A model generated the notes under the pieces. The model worked only from the letters and a program-made list of their open reading frames with translations. It was not told where the DNA came from and did not search any database. The position numbers and the translations under genes were made by a program. Below, piece after piece: positions 1-8,842 of a DNA stretch of 64,000 nucleotides (position 1 is the first letter of the stretch; each line of letters begins with the position of its first letter). This DNA is from Adenophora triphylla var. japonica (taxonomy: Eukaryota > Streptophyta > Magnoliopsida > Asterales > Campanulaceae): assembly GCA_022495995.1 (NCBI GenBank), contig JAFEMH010000075.1, positions 789,001 to 853,000 on the forward strand, read 5' to 3'.

Positions 1-8
1 TGAATACT

Positions 9-1475
9 ATGACGTTGAATGTCCCGGATGACCGTATCTATATGGATACGGGTGCGACTTCACACATGACGGGTTCCCGAGGTATGCTTTCCTCTTATTT
101 TGATTTAAGCACTCTTAATAAATCTATCATTGTTGGAAATGGTCACACTATACCAATTAAAGGGTATGGACAACACTGGCTTTCTCCTCCTTTTCCACCT
201 TTAAAATTATCAAATGTTCTTCATGCACCTCAACTAATTAAAAATTTGGTTTCCGTTCGTCAATTTACAACTGATAATAATGTCACGGTTGAGTTTGACC
301 CATTTGGTTTTTCTGTGAAGGACATTCAAACCGGGACACCCATTCTGAGATGTGATAGCTCCGGTGATCTATACCCATTCACCAACACCTCCAGCTCATT
401 CGCTTCCGCTCCTTCCAGTTTTACTTCTTTATGTCCTCGTTTATGGCATGACCGTTTAGGTCACCCAGGAGCACCTGTTTTTCGCTCCATTTGCAATTCT
501 AGATTAATTACTTGTCGAACATCTTCATTTAATAATATTTGTTCTTCTTGTGTGCTTGGTAAACATGTTAAACTTCCGTTTACTCCATCTACATCCTCTA
601 CTTATATGCCGTTTGATATAATTCATAGTGACTTGTGGACATCCCCTGTTCTAAGCTCCGCTGGTCACAAATATTATGTCCTTTTCATTGATGATTTTAC
701 AGATTTTCTGTGGACTTTTCCGTTGGGTAACAAATCTCAAGTTTTTCCTCTTTTTCTATCTTTCAGTCGTATGATTCAAACCCAATTTGAACGGCATATC
801 AAATGTTTTCAATGTGACAATGGTAGAGAATTTGATAATTTACAATTTCACTCCTTTTGTCAAAATAATGGGATGGTCTTTCGTTTTTCATGTCCACACA
901 CCTCTTCCCAAAATGGAAAAGCTGAACGTACCATTAGAACTATCAATAATTTGGTGCGTACCCTTCTTGCTCATTCCTCTTTACCATCGAATTTTTGGCA
1001 CCATGCATTAGCCATGGCCACTTACCTACTCAATATCATTCCCCATAAAAAGTTAAAGAATTTAACCCCTACTCAGCTTCTTTATGCTCGGGTTCCTTCT
1101 TATTCTCATTTACGAGTGTTTGGGTGCCTATGCTTTCCTCTAATACCATCCACAACTATTCACAAATTACATGTTCGGTCTAACCCCTGTGTGTTCTTAG
1201 GATATCCTCAAGACCATCGCGGTTACAAATGTTATGATCTCAAAACTCATAAAGTACTTCTTTCCCGGTATGTTGTGTTTGATGAAAAACAATTTCCATT
1301 TGCCCAAACCAAAGTATCTGATAATATTTCCAGAGATTATTCCTTTCTAAATGATGATCTCAGCCCATTATTGATACACCAGGCTCACAGCCAGACTCCA
1401 CCATCTGCGTCTAATCCACCTGCGGCCCCACTGGCCCAGGACCCATCCAGCCCAGTTTCTACTCCTTCGGCCTAG
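9..1475 (+). CDS. copia pol, N-terminal half (protease-integrase), ends at an internal stop
   Basis: This half of a copia polyprotein carries the protease and integrase, which process the polyprotein and insert the cDNA. The catalytic DTGA motif is at residues 13-16. A GAG-pre-integrase segment with HDRLGH follows. The integrase triad is visible as D in HSDLW (about 208), D in CDNGREF (about 270) and E in NGKAERT (about 306), a DD35E spacing. The frame closes at TAG 1473-1475 in the proline/serine-rich hinge after integrase and stays open in the same frame afterwards, so the stop is a single nonsense change in an otherwise intact frame. The first ATG is not the true start, because gag lies outside the window. 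Confidence 0.88.
   Translation: MTLNVPDDRIYMDTGATSHMTGSRGMLSSYFDLSTLNKSIIVGNGHTIPIKGYGQHWLSPPFPPLKLSNVLHAPQLIKNLVSVRQFTTDNNVTVEFDPFGFSVKDIQTGTPILRCDSSGDLYPFTNTSSSFASAPSSFTSLCPRLWHDRLGHPGAPVFRSICNSRLITCRTSSFNNICSSCVLGKHVKLPFTPSTSSTYMPFDIIHSDLWTSPVLSSAGHKYYVLFIDDFTDFLWTFPLGNKSQVFPLFLSFSRMIQTQFERHIKCFQCDNGREFDNLQFHSFCQNNGMVFRFSCPHTSSQNGKAERTIRTINNLVRTLLAHSSLPSNFWHHALAMATYLLNIIPHKKLKNLTPTQLLYARVPSYSHLRVFGCLCFPLIPSTTIHKLHVRSNPCVFLGYPQDHRGYKCYDLKTHKVLLSRYVVFDEKQFPFAQTKVSDNISRDYSFLNDDLSPLLIHQAHSQTPPSASNPPAAPLAQDPSSPVSTPSA
1473..1475 (+). other. in-frame amber stop inside copia 1 pol
   Basis: TAG separates two halves of one continuous reading frame. The sequence on both sides is typical hinge between integrase and reverse transcriptase, so this is a point nonsense mutation, not a frameshift. 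Confidence 0.9.
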
Positions 1476-1535
1476 TCTGTTCAGCCTCCACCTGCCTCGG
1501 CCCATTCCCCAACCCTTTCTCCCGGCTCGCCTCCT

Positions 1536-3278
1536 GTGGTCAGCCCATTCGGACGATCCATCCGGCCCATGGGTGCTTCTCCTCAGCCCAGTTCGTCGAC
1601 CACCACTCACCAGACAGACCAGCCCGCTCCTTTAGTCCCTTCTCGGTCTATCATCACTAGGAGTATGCATGGTATCTCTAAACCCAAAGTCCATTTTAAT
1701 TTACTTTCTTCTGTCACTCCGTCCCCAATTCCATCCAATCCAAAAGCGGCGTTGTCCGACCCAAATTGGAAATTGGCCATGATAGATGAATTTGATGCTT
1801 TAATTAAAAATAAGACTTGGGAATTGGTACCCCGTCCCCCTAATATCAATGTGATTCGCTGTATGTGGATTTTCTCTCACAAAAAGAAATCTGACGGTTC
1901 TTTTGAGCGGTATAAGGCTCGTCTTGTAGGTGATGGCAGGTCACAACAAGTTGGCATCGATTGCAATGAGACGTTCAGTCCGGTTGTTAAACCGGCTACT
2001 ATTCGTACTGTTCTCAGCCTCGCCCTCTCTAAGGCATGGTCCATCCATCAGTTGGACGTTAAGAATGCTTTTCTGCATGGTACTCTACAGGAAACCGTGT
2101 ATATGTATCAGCCTCTTGGGTTTCGTGATCCTCAACATCCAGATTATGTGTGTTTATTAAAAAAGTCCCTTTATGGCTTAAAACAAGCACCACGGGCTTG
2201 GTATCGCCGTTTTGCTGACTTTGTCTCTACTATGGGTTTCACTCACAGTAAATCTGACCACTCGTTATTTACTTATGGCCGGGGGCAGGATATTGCATAT
2301 ATCTTGTTATATGTGGACGATATCATCCTAGTCTCCTCTTCTACTTCTCTCCGTCAGTCGATCATGCACACTCTTGCTTCCGAGTTTGCGATGAAAGATC
2401 TTGGTCCTCTGAATTATTTCTTGGGGATAGCAGTCACTCATTATGCCGGGGGTCTATTTTTGAGTCAGAAGAAATATGCTGAAGATGTACTGGAACGGGC
2501 AGGTATGTCTTCATGTAAACCGTCAGCTACACCAGTAGACACTAAAGCCAAACTTGGTAGTCTTATTGGTGACCGTTGTGAGGATCCATCCCTATACAGG
2601 AGTCTTGCTGGGGCTTTACAATACCTTACCTTCACTAGGCCGGATATTTCTTATGCCGTGCAGCAGATTTGTCTTCACATGCATGACCCTCGTACTACTC
2701 ATATGGCTGCACTGAAGCGCATCTTGCGCTACATCCGTGGTACCACTCACTTGGGTCTTCATCTTTCTCGATCTCCTGTCTCTACTCTCACCTCCTATAC
2801 TGATGCAGATTGGGGTGGGTGTCCTGATACTAGGCGATCAACATCCGGTTACTGTGTTTTCTTGGGCGATAATCTAATCTCTTGGTCGTCTAAACGACAA
2901 CCCACATTATCCCGCTCAAGTGCCGAAGCAGAATACCGAGGAGTAGCCAACGTTGTTTCCGAGTCATGTTGGCTACGCAATCTCTTACTGGAATTACACG
3001 TTCCAATCTCGAAGGCCACTATCGTCTATTGTGACAACATCAGCGCAATTTATCTTTCGGGTAATCCCGTTCAACATCAACGCACAAAACACATTGAAAT
3101 GGATATTTTATTTGTTCGAGAAAAAGTAGAACAGGGTCATGTGCGAGTTCTTCACGTTCCATCTCGATTTCAAGTTGCTGATATTTTCACAAAAGGCCTT
3201 CCTCGTGTACTTTTTGATGATTTTCGGTCCAGTCTCAGCATCCGTCCTCCTCCCGCTTCGACTGCGGGGGTCTGTTAG
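1536..3278 (+). CDS. copia pol, C-terminal half (reverse transcriptase-RNase H)
   Basis: This is in the same frame as the preceding ORF, which is open from 1476. The first ATG is at 1536 but is probably not a natural start. The reverse transcriptase begins near WKLAMIDEFDAL, with the copia signatures QLDVKNAFLHG, SLYGLKQAPRAWY and the catalytic YVDD (LLYVDDIILV). The RNase H part shows YTDADWGG, SSAEAEYRG and the closing region ADIFTKGLP. The enzyme copies element RNA into cDNA inside virus-like particles. Its end overlaps the LTR start by a few bases. Apart from the stop at 1473 I see no frameshift, so decay is slight. Confidence 0.9.
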   Translation: MVSPFGRSIRPMGASPQPSSSTTTHQTDQPAPLVPSRSIITRSMHGISKPKVHFNLLSSVTPSPIPSNPKAALSDPNWKLAMIDEFDALIKNKTWELVPRPPNINVIRCMWIFSHKKKSDGSFERYKARLVGDGRSQQVGIDCNETFSPVVKPATIRTVLSLALSKAWSIHQLDVKNAFLHGTLQETVYMYQPLGFRDPQHPDYVCLLKKSLYGLKQAPRAWYRRFADFVSTMGFTHSKSDHSLFTYGRGQDIAYILLYVDDIILVSSSTSLRQSIMHTLASEFAMKDLGPLNYFLGIAVTHYAGGLFLSQKKYAEDVLERAGMSSCKPSATPVDTKAKLGSLIGDRCEDPSLYRSLAGALQYLTFTRPDISYAVQQICLHMHDPRTTHMAALKRILRYIRGTTHLGLHLSRSPVSTLTSYTDADWGGCPDTRRSTSGYCVFLGDNLISWSSKRQPTLSRSSAEAEYRGVANVVSESCWLRNLLLELHVPISKATIVYCDNISAIYLSGNPVQHQRTKHIEMDILFVREKVEQGHVRVLHVPSRFQVADIFTKGLPRVLFDDFRSSLSIRPPPASTAGVC

Positions 3279-3511
3279 TGATATATTCCGTTCCACTATA
3301 TTCGGAGTATATCACAGTTAGTTAGGCAATTATCTTATTATTCTCGGTATGTAAATATTCAAATCAGTAGTGATAAGGTTGGTGTATATTTGATAGAATA
3401 AGTATCCCATAATTATAGGCTGAGATTAGACTAGGAAGGATGTATATATTCAGACGTGTGTAATAAAAAAGGGAGGACTCATTTACCTTTACAGATTTCA
3501 GTATCTCAACA
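3273..3511 (+). repeat. 3' LTR of copia element 1
   Basis: It begins TGTTAGTGATATATT directly after a purine tract (gcggggg at 3264-3270) and ends TCTCAACA. The TG...CA boundaries fit an LTR of about 239 bp. A TATATA run lies near 3442. The partner LTR is outside the window, so the 3' boundary is inferred from the CA terminus and the change to host-like sequence. Confidence 0.75.
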
Positions 3512-3531
3512 CCAATTTCATTTCAATTTTG

Positions 3532-3696
3532 ATGACGAATTTGGCAAATAGACGGCAATTACTGAAGGAGTTGAATCCCCAACTTGATCTTCACCCAATT
3601 GATCCTGCCAACAGACTCAAATTAGTTGCCGGAAATCAAGAAAAATGAATCAAAGCCGCTCGGAGAAGATGCCCTCTTCATCTGCCAACAATGCAG
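3532..3696 (+). pseudogene. broken N-terminal copy of the PP2C phosphatase gene
   Basis: Translation from ATG 3532 gives RRQLLKELNP, then LHPIDPANRLKLVAGN. This matches the start of the intact PP2C at 18000-18887 (RRRLVKEF, THPIDPKNKLKLFAGD). The frame then hits TGA at 3646-3648, and the match resumes one base over as ESKPLGEDALFICQQ, identical in its core to the intact gene. About three codons around the FYIPK segment are missing. Homology stops after the CQQ codons. The fragment is on the plus strand and starts 20 bp after the copia 1 LTR. It is a truncated paralogue, not part of the 18-kb gene. Confidence 0.85.
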
Positions 3697-3986
3697 AAAA
3701 ATGATGTTTACTGACTGAGAGCAGTACTTTTTGAGCTCTGACATGGAAAAAACCTAATCACATCAACCGAAACATTTTCCAAACAAAAAACTCCATAATT
3801 TGCTCATGCATTCCGCATTATATACAGAACCTTAAACTGCCTTTCATGGACACTGTTCAATAAACCTTGAGCCTCATAGGCCTAAGTAGCCTACTAAAGC
3901 CGTATGGCATAGCACACTTCAGTTTTTCTAGGGAGATCAACTAATTTCAGTATTTGATAACAATATTAATAAGGTGTCATGAGTAT
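3697..3986. other. non-coding, no recognised feature
   Basis: AT-rich sequence between the PP2C fragment and the next LTR. I see no ORF, repeat or RNA gene. It may be decayed flank of the PP2C paralogue. Confidence 0.5.
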
Positions 3987-4674
3987 TGTTGGGTTTGGTC
4001 CAGCCCATGTGGTGGCCAAAACCCATTATTTGTTGGCCCAAAAGTAAAGTCAGAAAAAAACTAAGTTTCTGGATTTTTCTGAGGAGTGCCAAAAGCCTGT
4101 CTCTTCACATTTCAAGTGGGAAGTGTACTAGAACATTCAAGAGAGAATTACTGGTGTATTTATTTGAGGAGGGTAGTTCCCAAGTGAATGTATCAGAGTG
4201 AGAAAAAGGAGCAGAAAAACATAGCAAGAAAACAGAGATAGAAGTGAAGTTCTTCATCCTTGTGAGTTCCAATCGGAAGGGTAGTTCATCTCCGATTGAG
4301 TTGTGATTTTGGGAAAGCTTTCTTGGTCTGAAGCTGTCCAAAATCTGCAGATTTCTTGGTGTAGAAATCCTGTAGCTGCTGGTTCCTTTTTGGTACAATC
4401 TCTCTAATCTTCCTTTGTTAATTGATCTAAGTTTTCTTGAGGTGTTTGTAATCCTCTAGCTTGCCTAGAGAAGAATCTCTAAACCCATCAGACTAGTGGA
4501 GTTGTTTACTTGGACTACGGTCCCGTGGTTTTTCCCGATTTGGGTTTTCCACGTTAAAAATCGTTGTGTTGGTTTTGGTTTAATTTTTGTTCGTATTCTG
4601 CTGCTTGGTTTTGTCTCCATTTTGCAGATATTTGTGCATTATCAGCTTGTATATTATTGCTCTGTTTCCCAACA
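3987..4674 (+). repeat. 5' LTR of copia element 2
   Basis: It starts TGTTGGGTTTGGTCC and ends TTTCCCAACA, one base before the primer-binding site. It matches 8843-9520 plus 16716-16778 almost base for base. It lacks 53-54 bp that the other copy has after gatcta. Confidence 0.95.
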
Positions 4675-4675
4675 G

Positions 4676-4687
4676 TGGTATCAGAGC
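4676..4687 (+). other. primer-binding site, initiator tRNA-Met type
   Basis: TGGTATCAGAGC directly follows the LTR and is the standard plant copia sequence complementary to the 3' end of initiator tRNA-Met. Confidence 0.95.
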
Positions 4688-4713
4688 CTGGTTGTTAGGG
4701 GCTGCTTGGGTGA

Positions 4714-5301
4714 ATGAATATGGAGGAATCGAACGGAACAATGATCAAGCTGACTTCATCAAACTACTCTATTTGGAAGCCAAGAATGGAGGACATATTA
4801 TACTGCAAAGATTTATATGCACCCATTGAAAGTGGCAGCGAAAAGCCGGAAGACAAGACCGATAAGGAGTGGGAGATATTGCATAGAAAGGATGTGGCAA
4901 ACATTCGACAGTGGGTTGATCAAAGTATCTTTCATCATGTTGCGAAGGATACTAAGGCAGATGAGTTGTGGCAGAAATTAGAGTCCATGTATGAGAGACA
5001 ATCGGCTCAGAATAAGGCTTCACTAATCCGGAGGATCGAGAATAAGGCTTCACTAATCCAGAGGATCGTGAACTTGAAGTACAAGGATGGGCATAGCGTC
5101 ACGGAGCATTTGAGTGACTTTCAAGGCCTTGTGAATCAGCTCGAAACAATGAAATTGGTGCTTGATGATGAGGTACAAGCGTTGCTTCTTCTTAGTTCAT
5201 TGCCGGATAGTTGGGAGACTTTGGTGGTTTCACTTAGCAACTCGGTGCCAAATGGAAAGCTAACAATGGACATCGTCAAGGACAGCTTGCTGAATGAATA
5301 A
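4714..5301 (+). CDS. copia gag, stopped before the zinc knuckle
   Basis: This is the capsid part of the element-2 polyprotein, starting at ATG 4714 just after the primer-binding site. It shows the copia gag fold words YSIWKPRMED, ADELWQKLESMY and LLLSSLPDSWETLV. A 30-bp unit is tandemly duplicated at 5011-5070, giving a repeated NKASLI..RI segment. The frame ends at TAA 5299-5301 (LLNE-stop), yet the same frame continues straight into the zinc knuckle and pol. The stop is therefore a single nonsense change in a once continuous gag-pol, probably of recent date. Function in virus-like particles is probably lost or reduced. Confidence 0.9.
   Translation: MNMEESNGTMIKLTSSNYSIWKPRMEDILYCKDLYAPIESGSEKPEDKTDKEWEILHRKDVANIRQWVDQSIFHHVAKDTKADELWQKLESMYERQSAQNKASLIRRIENKASLIQRIVNLKYKDGHSVTEHLSDFQGLVNQLETMKLVLDDEVQALLLLSSLPDSWETLVVSLSNSVPNGKLTMDIVKDSLLNE
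5011..5070 (+). repeat. 30-bp tandem duplication in gag
   Basis: Two 30-bp copies starting aataaggcttcactaatcc differ at two positions. The event keeps the frame and adds ten residues. The partial second gag at 17116 reads into only the first copy, so it cannot tell whether the duplication is shared. Confidence 0.9.
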
Positions 5302-5316
5302 GCAAGGAGAAAAGAA

Positions 5317-8300
5317 TTGGGAATTACATCCGAGCCACAAGCCTTAGTAACGGAAAAGCACGACAACCGCGGAAGGGGTAGAAACAGAAATTCCAACTCT
5401 AAGAACAATAGAAATCGAAGTAGCAGCCGGGGGAGATCTAGAGGAAGGTCAAAATCTGCTTCAACTTCAAGGAAAGATATGTTATGCTACCATTGCAATC
5501 AGCCCGGACATATGAAGAGAGAATGCAGAATTTTGAGAAGGGAACAAGGTCGAGATAGAAATAAAGAAAGAAATGGAGAAAATAGAGAGGAAAATGAGAC
5601 CACCGCAGCTGCGACAGATGGTGATGTAATCATTGTTTGTGATGCCGGTTTCGTGAATCTAGCATGCCAAGATAGTACATGGGTAGTTGATTCGGGTGCC
5701 TCATTTCATGTGACTTCACGGGCTGATTTCTTCACATCCTACACTAGTGGTGACTATGGCTGTGTAAGAATGGGAAATGATGGAGCATCCAAGATCGTTG
5801 GCATGGGCGAAATTCACTTAGAAACAAATACGGGCTGCAAATTAGTCTTGAAGGAGGTGAGACATGTTCCCGACATGAGGCTGAATTTAATATCCACCGG
5901 AAAGCTTGATGATGATGGTTTCAACAACCAATTTGGAGAAGGAAAATGGAAGCTTACAAGAGGTTCTCTTGTGGTGGCTAAGGGTAAGAAGATGAGTACG
6001 CTCTACATCAAGCTTAGCAAGGGAGAAATCAATGTAGCTGAGAGAGATTTTTCAATTGAGCTTCGGCATAAAAGGCTTGGTCATTTGAGCGAGAAGGGGC
6101 TGCAAATTTTGTCCAAGAAACAACTCTTGCCCGGAGCCAAAGGTACATTACTTAAAACTTGTGTTGATTGTTTAGCCGGAAAAACTCATAGAGTTGCATT
6201 TCGTAGATATCCTCCTTCTAGAAAGCATAATGTACTTGATCTAATACATACTGATGTTTGTTTTATGCGAGATAAAACTCTTGGTGGAGCAAACTACTTC
6301 GTGACCTTTATTGATGATCATTCAAGGAAAGTATGGACCTATGCCTTGAAAACCAAAGATCAAGTACTAGATGTCTTCAAGCAATTTCATGCCGAGGTTG
6401 AAAGGGAAACCAGACGGAAATTGAAGTGTGTAAGGGCTGATAACGGGGGAGAGTATAGAGGTCCATTTGAAAGTTATTGCAAGCTCCATGGAATCAAGCT
6501 TCAAAAGAGTGTGCCCAAGACTCCTCAACATAATGGTGTCGCCGAGAGAATGAATAGAACAATTTGTGAAAGGATCACATGTATGCTCTCTCATGCCAAG
6601 CTACCTAAATCTTTTTGGGGTGAAGCAATGCGGACAGCGGTTGACTTAATTAACCTTTCTCCATCAGTTCCATTAAAAGGTGATGTTCCGGAAAGAGTAT
6701 GGATGGGGAAAGAAGTGTCATATGAACACTTGAAAGTTTTCGGGTGTAAAGCCTATGTTCATATTCCAAAAGATGAGAGGTCAAAGCTTGATGACAAGGC
6801 GAAGCAATGCATCTTCCTGGGCTATGGACGAGAGGAGTTTGGGTATAGATTATGGGATCCAATTGCAAGAAAACTTGTTCGAAGTCGGGATGTGATTTTC
6901 CTTGAAGATGAGACAATTGAAGACATTGAAAGAGGCGAAAAGAAGAAAAACGCAGCAGCTGGTTCAGTCAGTTTGAGATCTATTTCTTCACCTCAAACAC
7001 ATGAAAATTATGAGGAAGAAGTACCAAATGAAGCCCAAGGTACAGCTGGTCAAGAAGTGCAAGAAGAAAAACATTTGGAGCAAGACGAGCAAGTCGAAGA
7101 AGTGCAAAATCAACTCGAACCAAGGAGGTCAAATAGAGAACGCAAAGCTTCCACAAGGTATTCTCCTAATGAGTATGTGATGTTGAGTGATGGGGGAGAG
7201 CCCGAAAGTTACCAAGAAGCCATGTCTCATGTAAACAAAGGAGAATGGAAGAAAGCGATGCAAGAGGAGATGAAGTCACTCCAAGAGAACCGCACTTATG
7301 AGTTGGTGAAGCTGCCCGAAGGAAAAAGAGCACTTAAGAACAAGTGGGTTTACAAACTAAAGGTGGAAGAGAGCAATTCAAAGCCTCGGTACAAGGCACG
7401 GCTGGTTGTAAAAGGCTTTAACCAAAAGAAAGGCATTGATTTTGATGAAATATTTTCTCCCGTGGTGAAGATGACTTCTATCCATGTTGTTCTTGGATTG
7501 GCAGCAAGCTTGGACTTAGAAGTTGAACAACTCGATGTGAAGACGGCGTTTCTCCATGGTGACTTGGAGGAAAAAATATATATGGATCAGCCGGAAGGGT
7601 TCGAAGTCAAAGGCAAAGAGCATCTTGTGTGTAGATTAAGAAAGAGTTTGTATGGGTTGAAGCAAGCACCAAGGCAATGGTACAAGAAATTCGACTCTTT
7701 CATGATAAACCACGGGTACGCAAGAACCACTTCCGATCATTGTGTATTTGTGAAATACTTTGCTGAAAATAATTTCATTATTCTCTTGCTTTACGTGGAT
7801 GATATGTTGATTGTTGGCCGAGATACTAGTAGAATTGATAAGTTGAAAAAGGAGTTGAGCAAGTCCTTTGCAATGAAGGACTTAGGACCGGCAAAACAGA
7901 TTCTTGGGATGAAAATCTCAAGAGATCGAGGGAGTAGAAAAATCTGGTTGTTCCAAGAAAATTATATTGGGATGAAAATCTCAAGAGATCGAGGGAGTAG
8001 AAAAATCTGGTTGTTCCAAGAAAATTATATTGAAAGAGTTCTCGAACGGTTCAAGATGAGCAAGGCAAAAATTTTGAGCACTCCACTTGCGGGTCATTTC
8101 AAGTTAAGTTCCAAGCATTGTCCTACAAGTGAGAATGAGAAGGAAGCAATGAAGAATGTGCCTTATGCATCCGCGTTTGGCAGCTTGATGTACGACATGG
8201 TTTGCACAAGGCCGGATATAGCTCACGCCGTTGGAGTTGTAAGTCGATTTCTTTCCAATCCTGGAAAAGAACATTGGGCAGCCGTTAAATGGATTCTTAG

Positions 8301-8826
8301 GTATCTAAGAGGTACTTCTAGAGTGTGTCTATGCTTTGGAAATGGCAAGGCCATACTTGATGGTTATACCGATGCTAATATGGCGGGTGATGTAGACTCT
8401 AGGAAGTCAACCTCCGGATACATGATAACCTTTGCCGGGGCAGCAGTCTCATGGCAATCGAGACTTCAAAAATGTGTTGCTTTATCGACCACGGAAGCCG
8501 AATATATCGCTGCAATAGAAGCTTGCAAGGAGGTGTTGTGGATGAAGAAATTTCTCCAAGAATTGGGCTTAAAGCAAGAAAGGTATGTACTTTATTGTGA
8601 TAGTCAAAGTGCGATTCATCTTTGTAAGAATCCTACTTTCCACTCTAGATCAAAGCACATAGATGTGCGATATCACTGGATTCGTGATGTGCTGGATTCA
8701 AAATTGTTGGAGCTTGATAAGGTGCATACGGATGACAATGGGTCCGACATGATGACTAAATCCTTGCCAAGTGAGAAGTTCATTTTCTGTCGAAAGGAAG
8801 CCAGTTTGGTTGAACCCTCCACATGA
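5317..8826 (+). CDS. copia pol: nucleocapsid zinc knuckle, protease, integrase, RT, RNase H
   Basis: An 1169-codon frame, open throughout and in phase with gag. Arg/Ser-rich basic stretch, then a CCHC zinc knuckle (residues 57-70), protease DSGAS (125-129), GAG-pre-integrase with HKRLGH, integrase triad D about 313, D about 375 and E about 410, reverse transcriptase with QLDVKTAFLHG and YVDD (826-829), and RNase H with STTEAEYIA. Between RT and RNase H a 63-bp unit (7904-7966) is repeated exactly (7967-8029), doubling a 21-residue segment containing MKISRDRGSRKIW in frame. The true frame begins at the gag ATG; 5317 is only the first ATG after the stop at 5299. It would be near-autonomous apart from that stop and the duplication. 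Confidence 0.92.
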   Translation: MGITSEPQALVTEKHDNRGRGRNRNSNSKNNRNRSSSRGRSRGRSKSASTSRKDMLCYHCNQPGHMKRECRILRREQGRDRNKERNGENREENETTAAATDGDVIIVCDAGFVNLACQDSTWVVDSGASFHVTSRADFFTSYTSGDYGCVRMGNDGASKIVGMGEIHLETNTGCKLVLKEVRHVPDMRLNLISTGKLDDDGFNNQFGEGKWKLTRGSLVVAKGKKMSTLYIKLSKGEINVAERDFSIELRHKRLGHLSEKGLQILSKKQLLPGAKGTLLKTCVDCLAGKTHRVAFRRYPPSRKHNVLDLIHTDVCFMRDKTLGGANYFVTFIDDHSRKVWTYALKTKDQVLDVFKQFHAEVERETRRKLKCVRADNGGEYRGPFESYCKLHGIKLQKSVPKTPQHNGVAERMNRTICERITCMLSHAKLPKSFWGEAMRTAVDLINLSPSVPLKGDVPERVWMGKEVSYEHLKVFGCKAYVHIPKDERSKLDDKAKQCIFLGYGREEFGYRLWDPIARKLVRSRDVIFLEDETIEDIERGEKKKNAAAGSVSLRSISSPQTHENYEEEVPNEAQGTAGQEVQEEKHLEQDEQVEEVQNQLEPRRSNRERKASTRYSPNEYVMLSDGGEPESYQEAMSHVNKGEWKKAMQEEMKSLQENRTYELVKLPEGKRALKNKWVYKLKVEESNSKPRYKARLVVKGFNQKKGIDFDEIFSPVVKMTSIHVVLGLAASLDLEVEQLDVKTAFLHGDLEEKIYMDQPEGFEVKGKEHLVCRLRKSLYGLKQAPRQWYKKFDSFMINHGYARTTSDHCVFVKYFAENNFIILLLYVDDMLIVGRDTSRIDKLKKELSKSFAMKDLGPAKQILGMKISRDRGSRKIWLFQENYIGMKISRDRGSRKIWLFQENYIERVLERFKMSKAKILSTPLAGHFKLSSKHCPTSENEKEAMKNVPYASAFGSLMYDMVCTRPDIAHAVGVVSRFLSNPGKEHWAAVKWILRYLRGTSRVCLCFGNGKAILDGYTDANMAGDVDSRKSTSGYMITFAGAAVSWQSRLQKCVALSTTEAEYIAAIEACKEVLWMKKFLQELGLKQERYVLYCDSQSAIHLCKNPTFHSRSKHIDVRYHWIRDVLDSKLLELDKVHTDDNGSDMMTKSLPSEKFIFCRKEASLVEPST
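7904..8029 (+). repeat. 63-bp exact tandem duplication in RT-RNase H region
   Basis: Two identical adjacent units starting ttgggatgaaaatctc, offset 63 bp. The reading frame is preserved and 21 residues are duplicated between the RT palm and RNase H. Confidence 0.95.
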
Positions 8827-8828
8827 GC

Positions 8829-8842
8829 TGGAGGGGGAGAAT
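8829..8842 (+). other. polypurine tract of copia 2
   Basis: The run ctggagggggagaa lies immediately before the 3' LTR and is the expected plus-strand primer site. Confidence 0.85.

Larger units (their letters stand above)
1..3511 (+). mobile_element. Ty1/copia retrotransposon 1, 3' part
   Basis: The window opens inside a copia element. In order it shows an aspartic protease motif, GAG-pre-integrase, integrase, reverse transcriptase and RNase H, then a purine-rich tract and one LTR. Integrase before reverse transcriptase is the copia order. The 5' LTR and gag lie before base 1, so no target-site duplication can be tested. The short LTR (about 239 bp) and the protein style suggest the Ale/Retrofit group, but that is inference. 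Confidence 0.9.

Noticed and set aside
4105..4398. 97-codon minus-strand ORF, repeated at 8961-9254
   Set aside because: It lies wholly inside the copia 2 LTR, and its repetition is due to the LTR, not to a gene.
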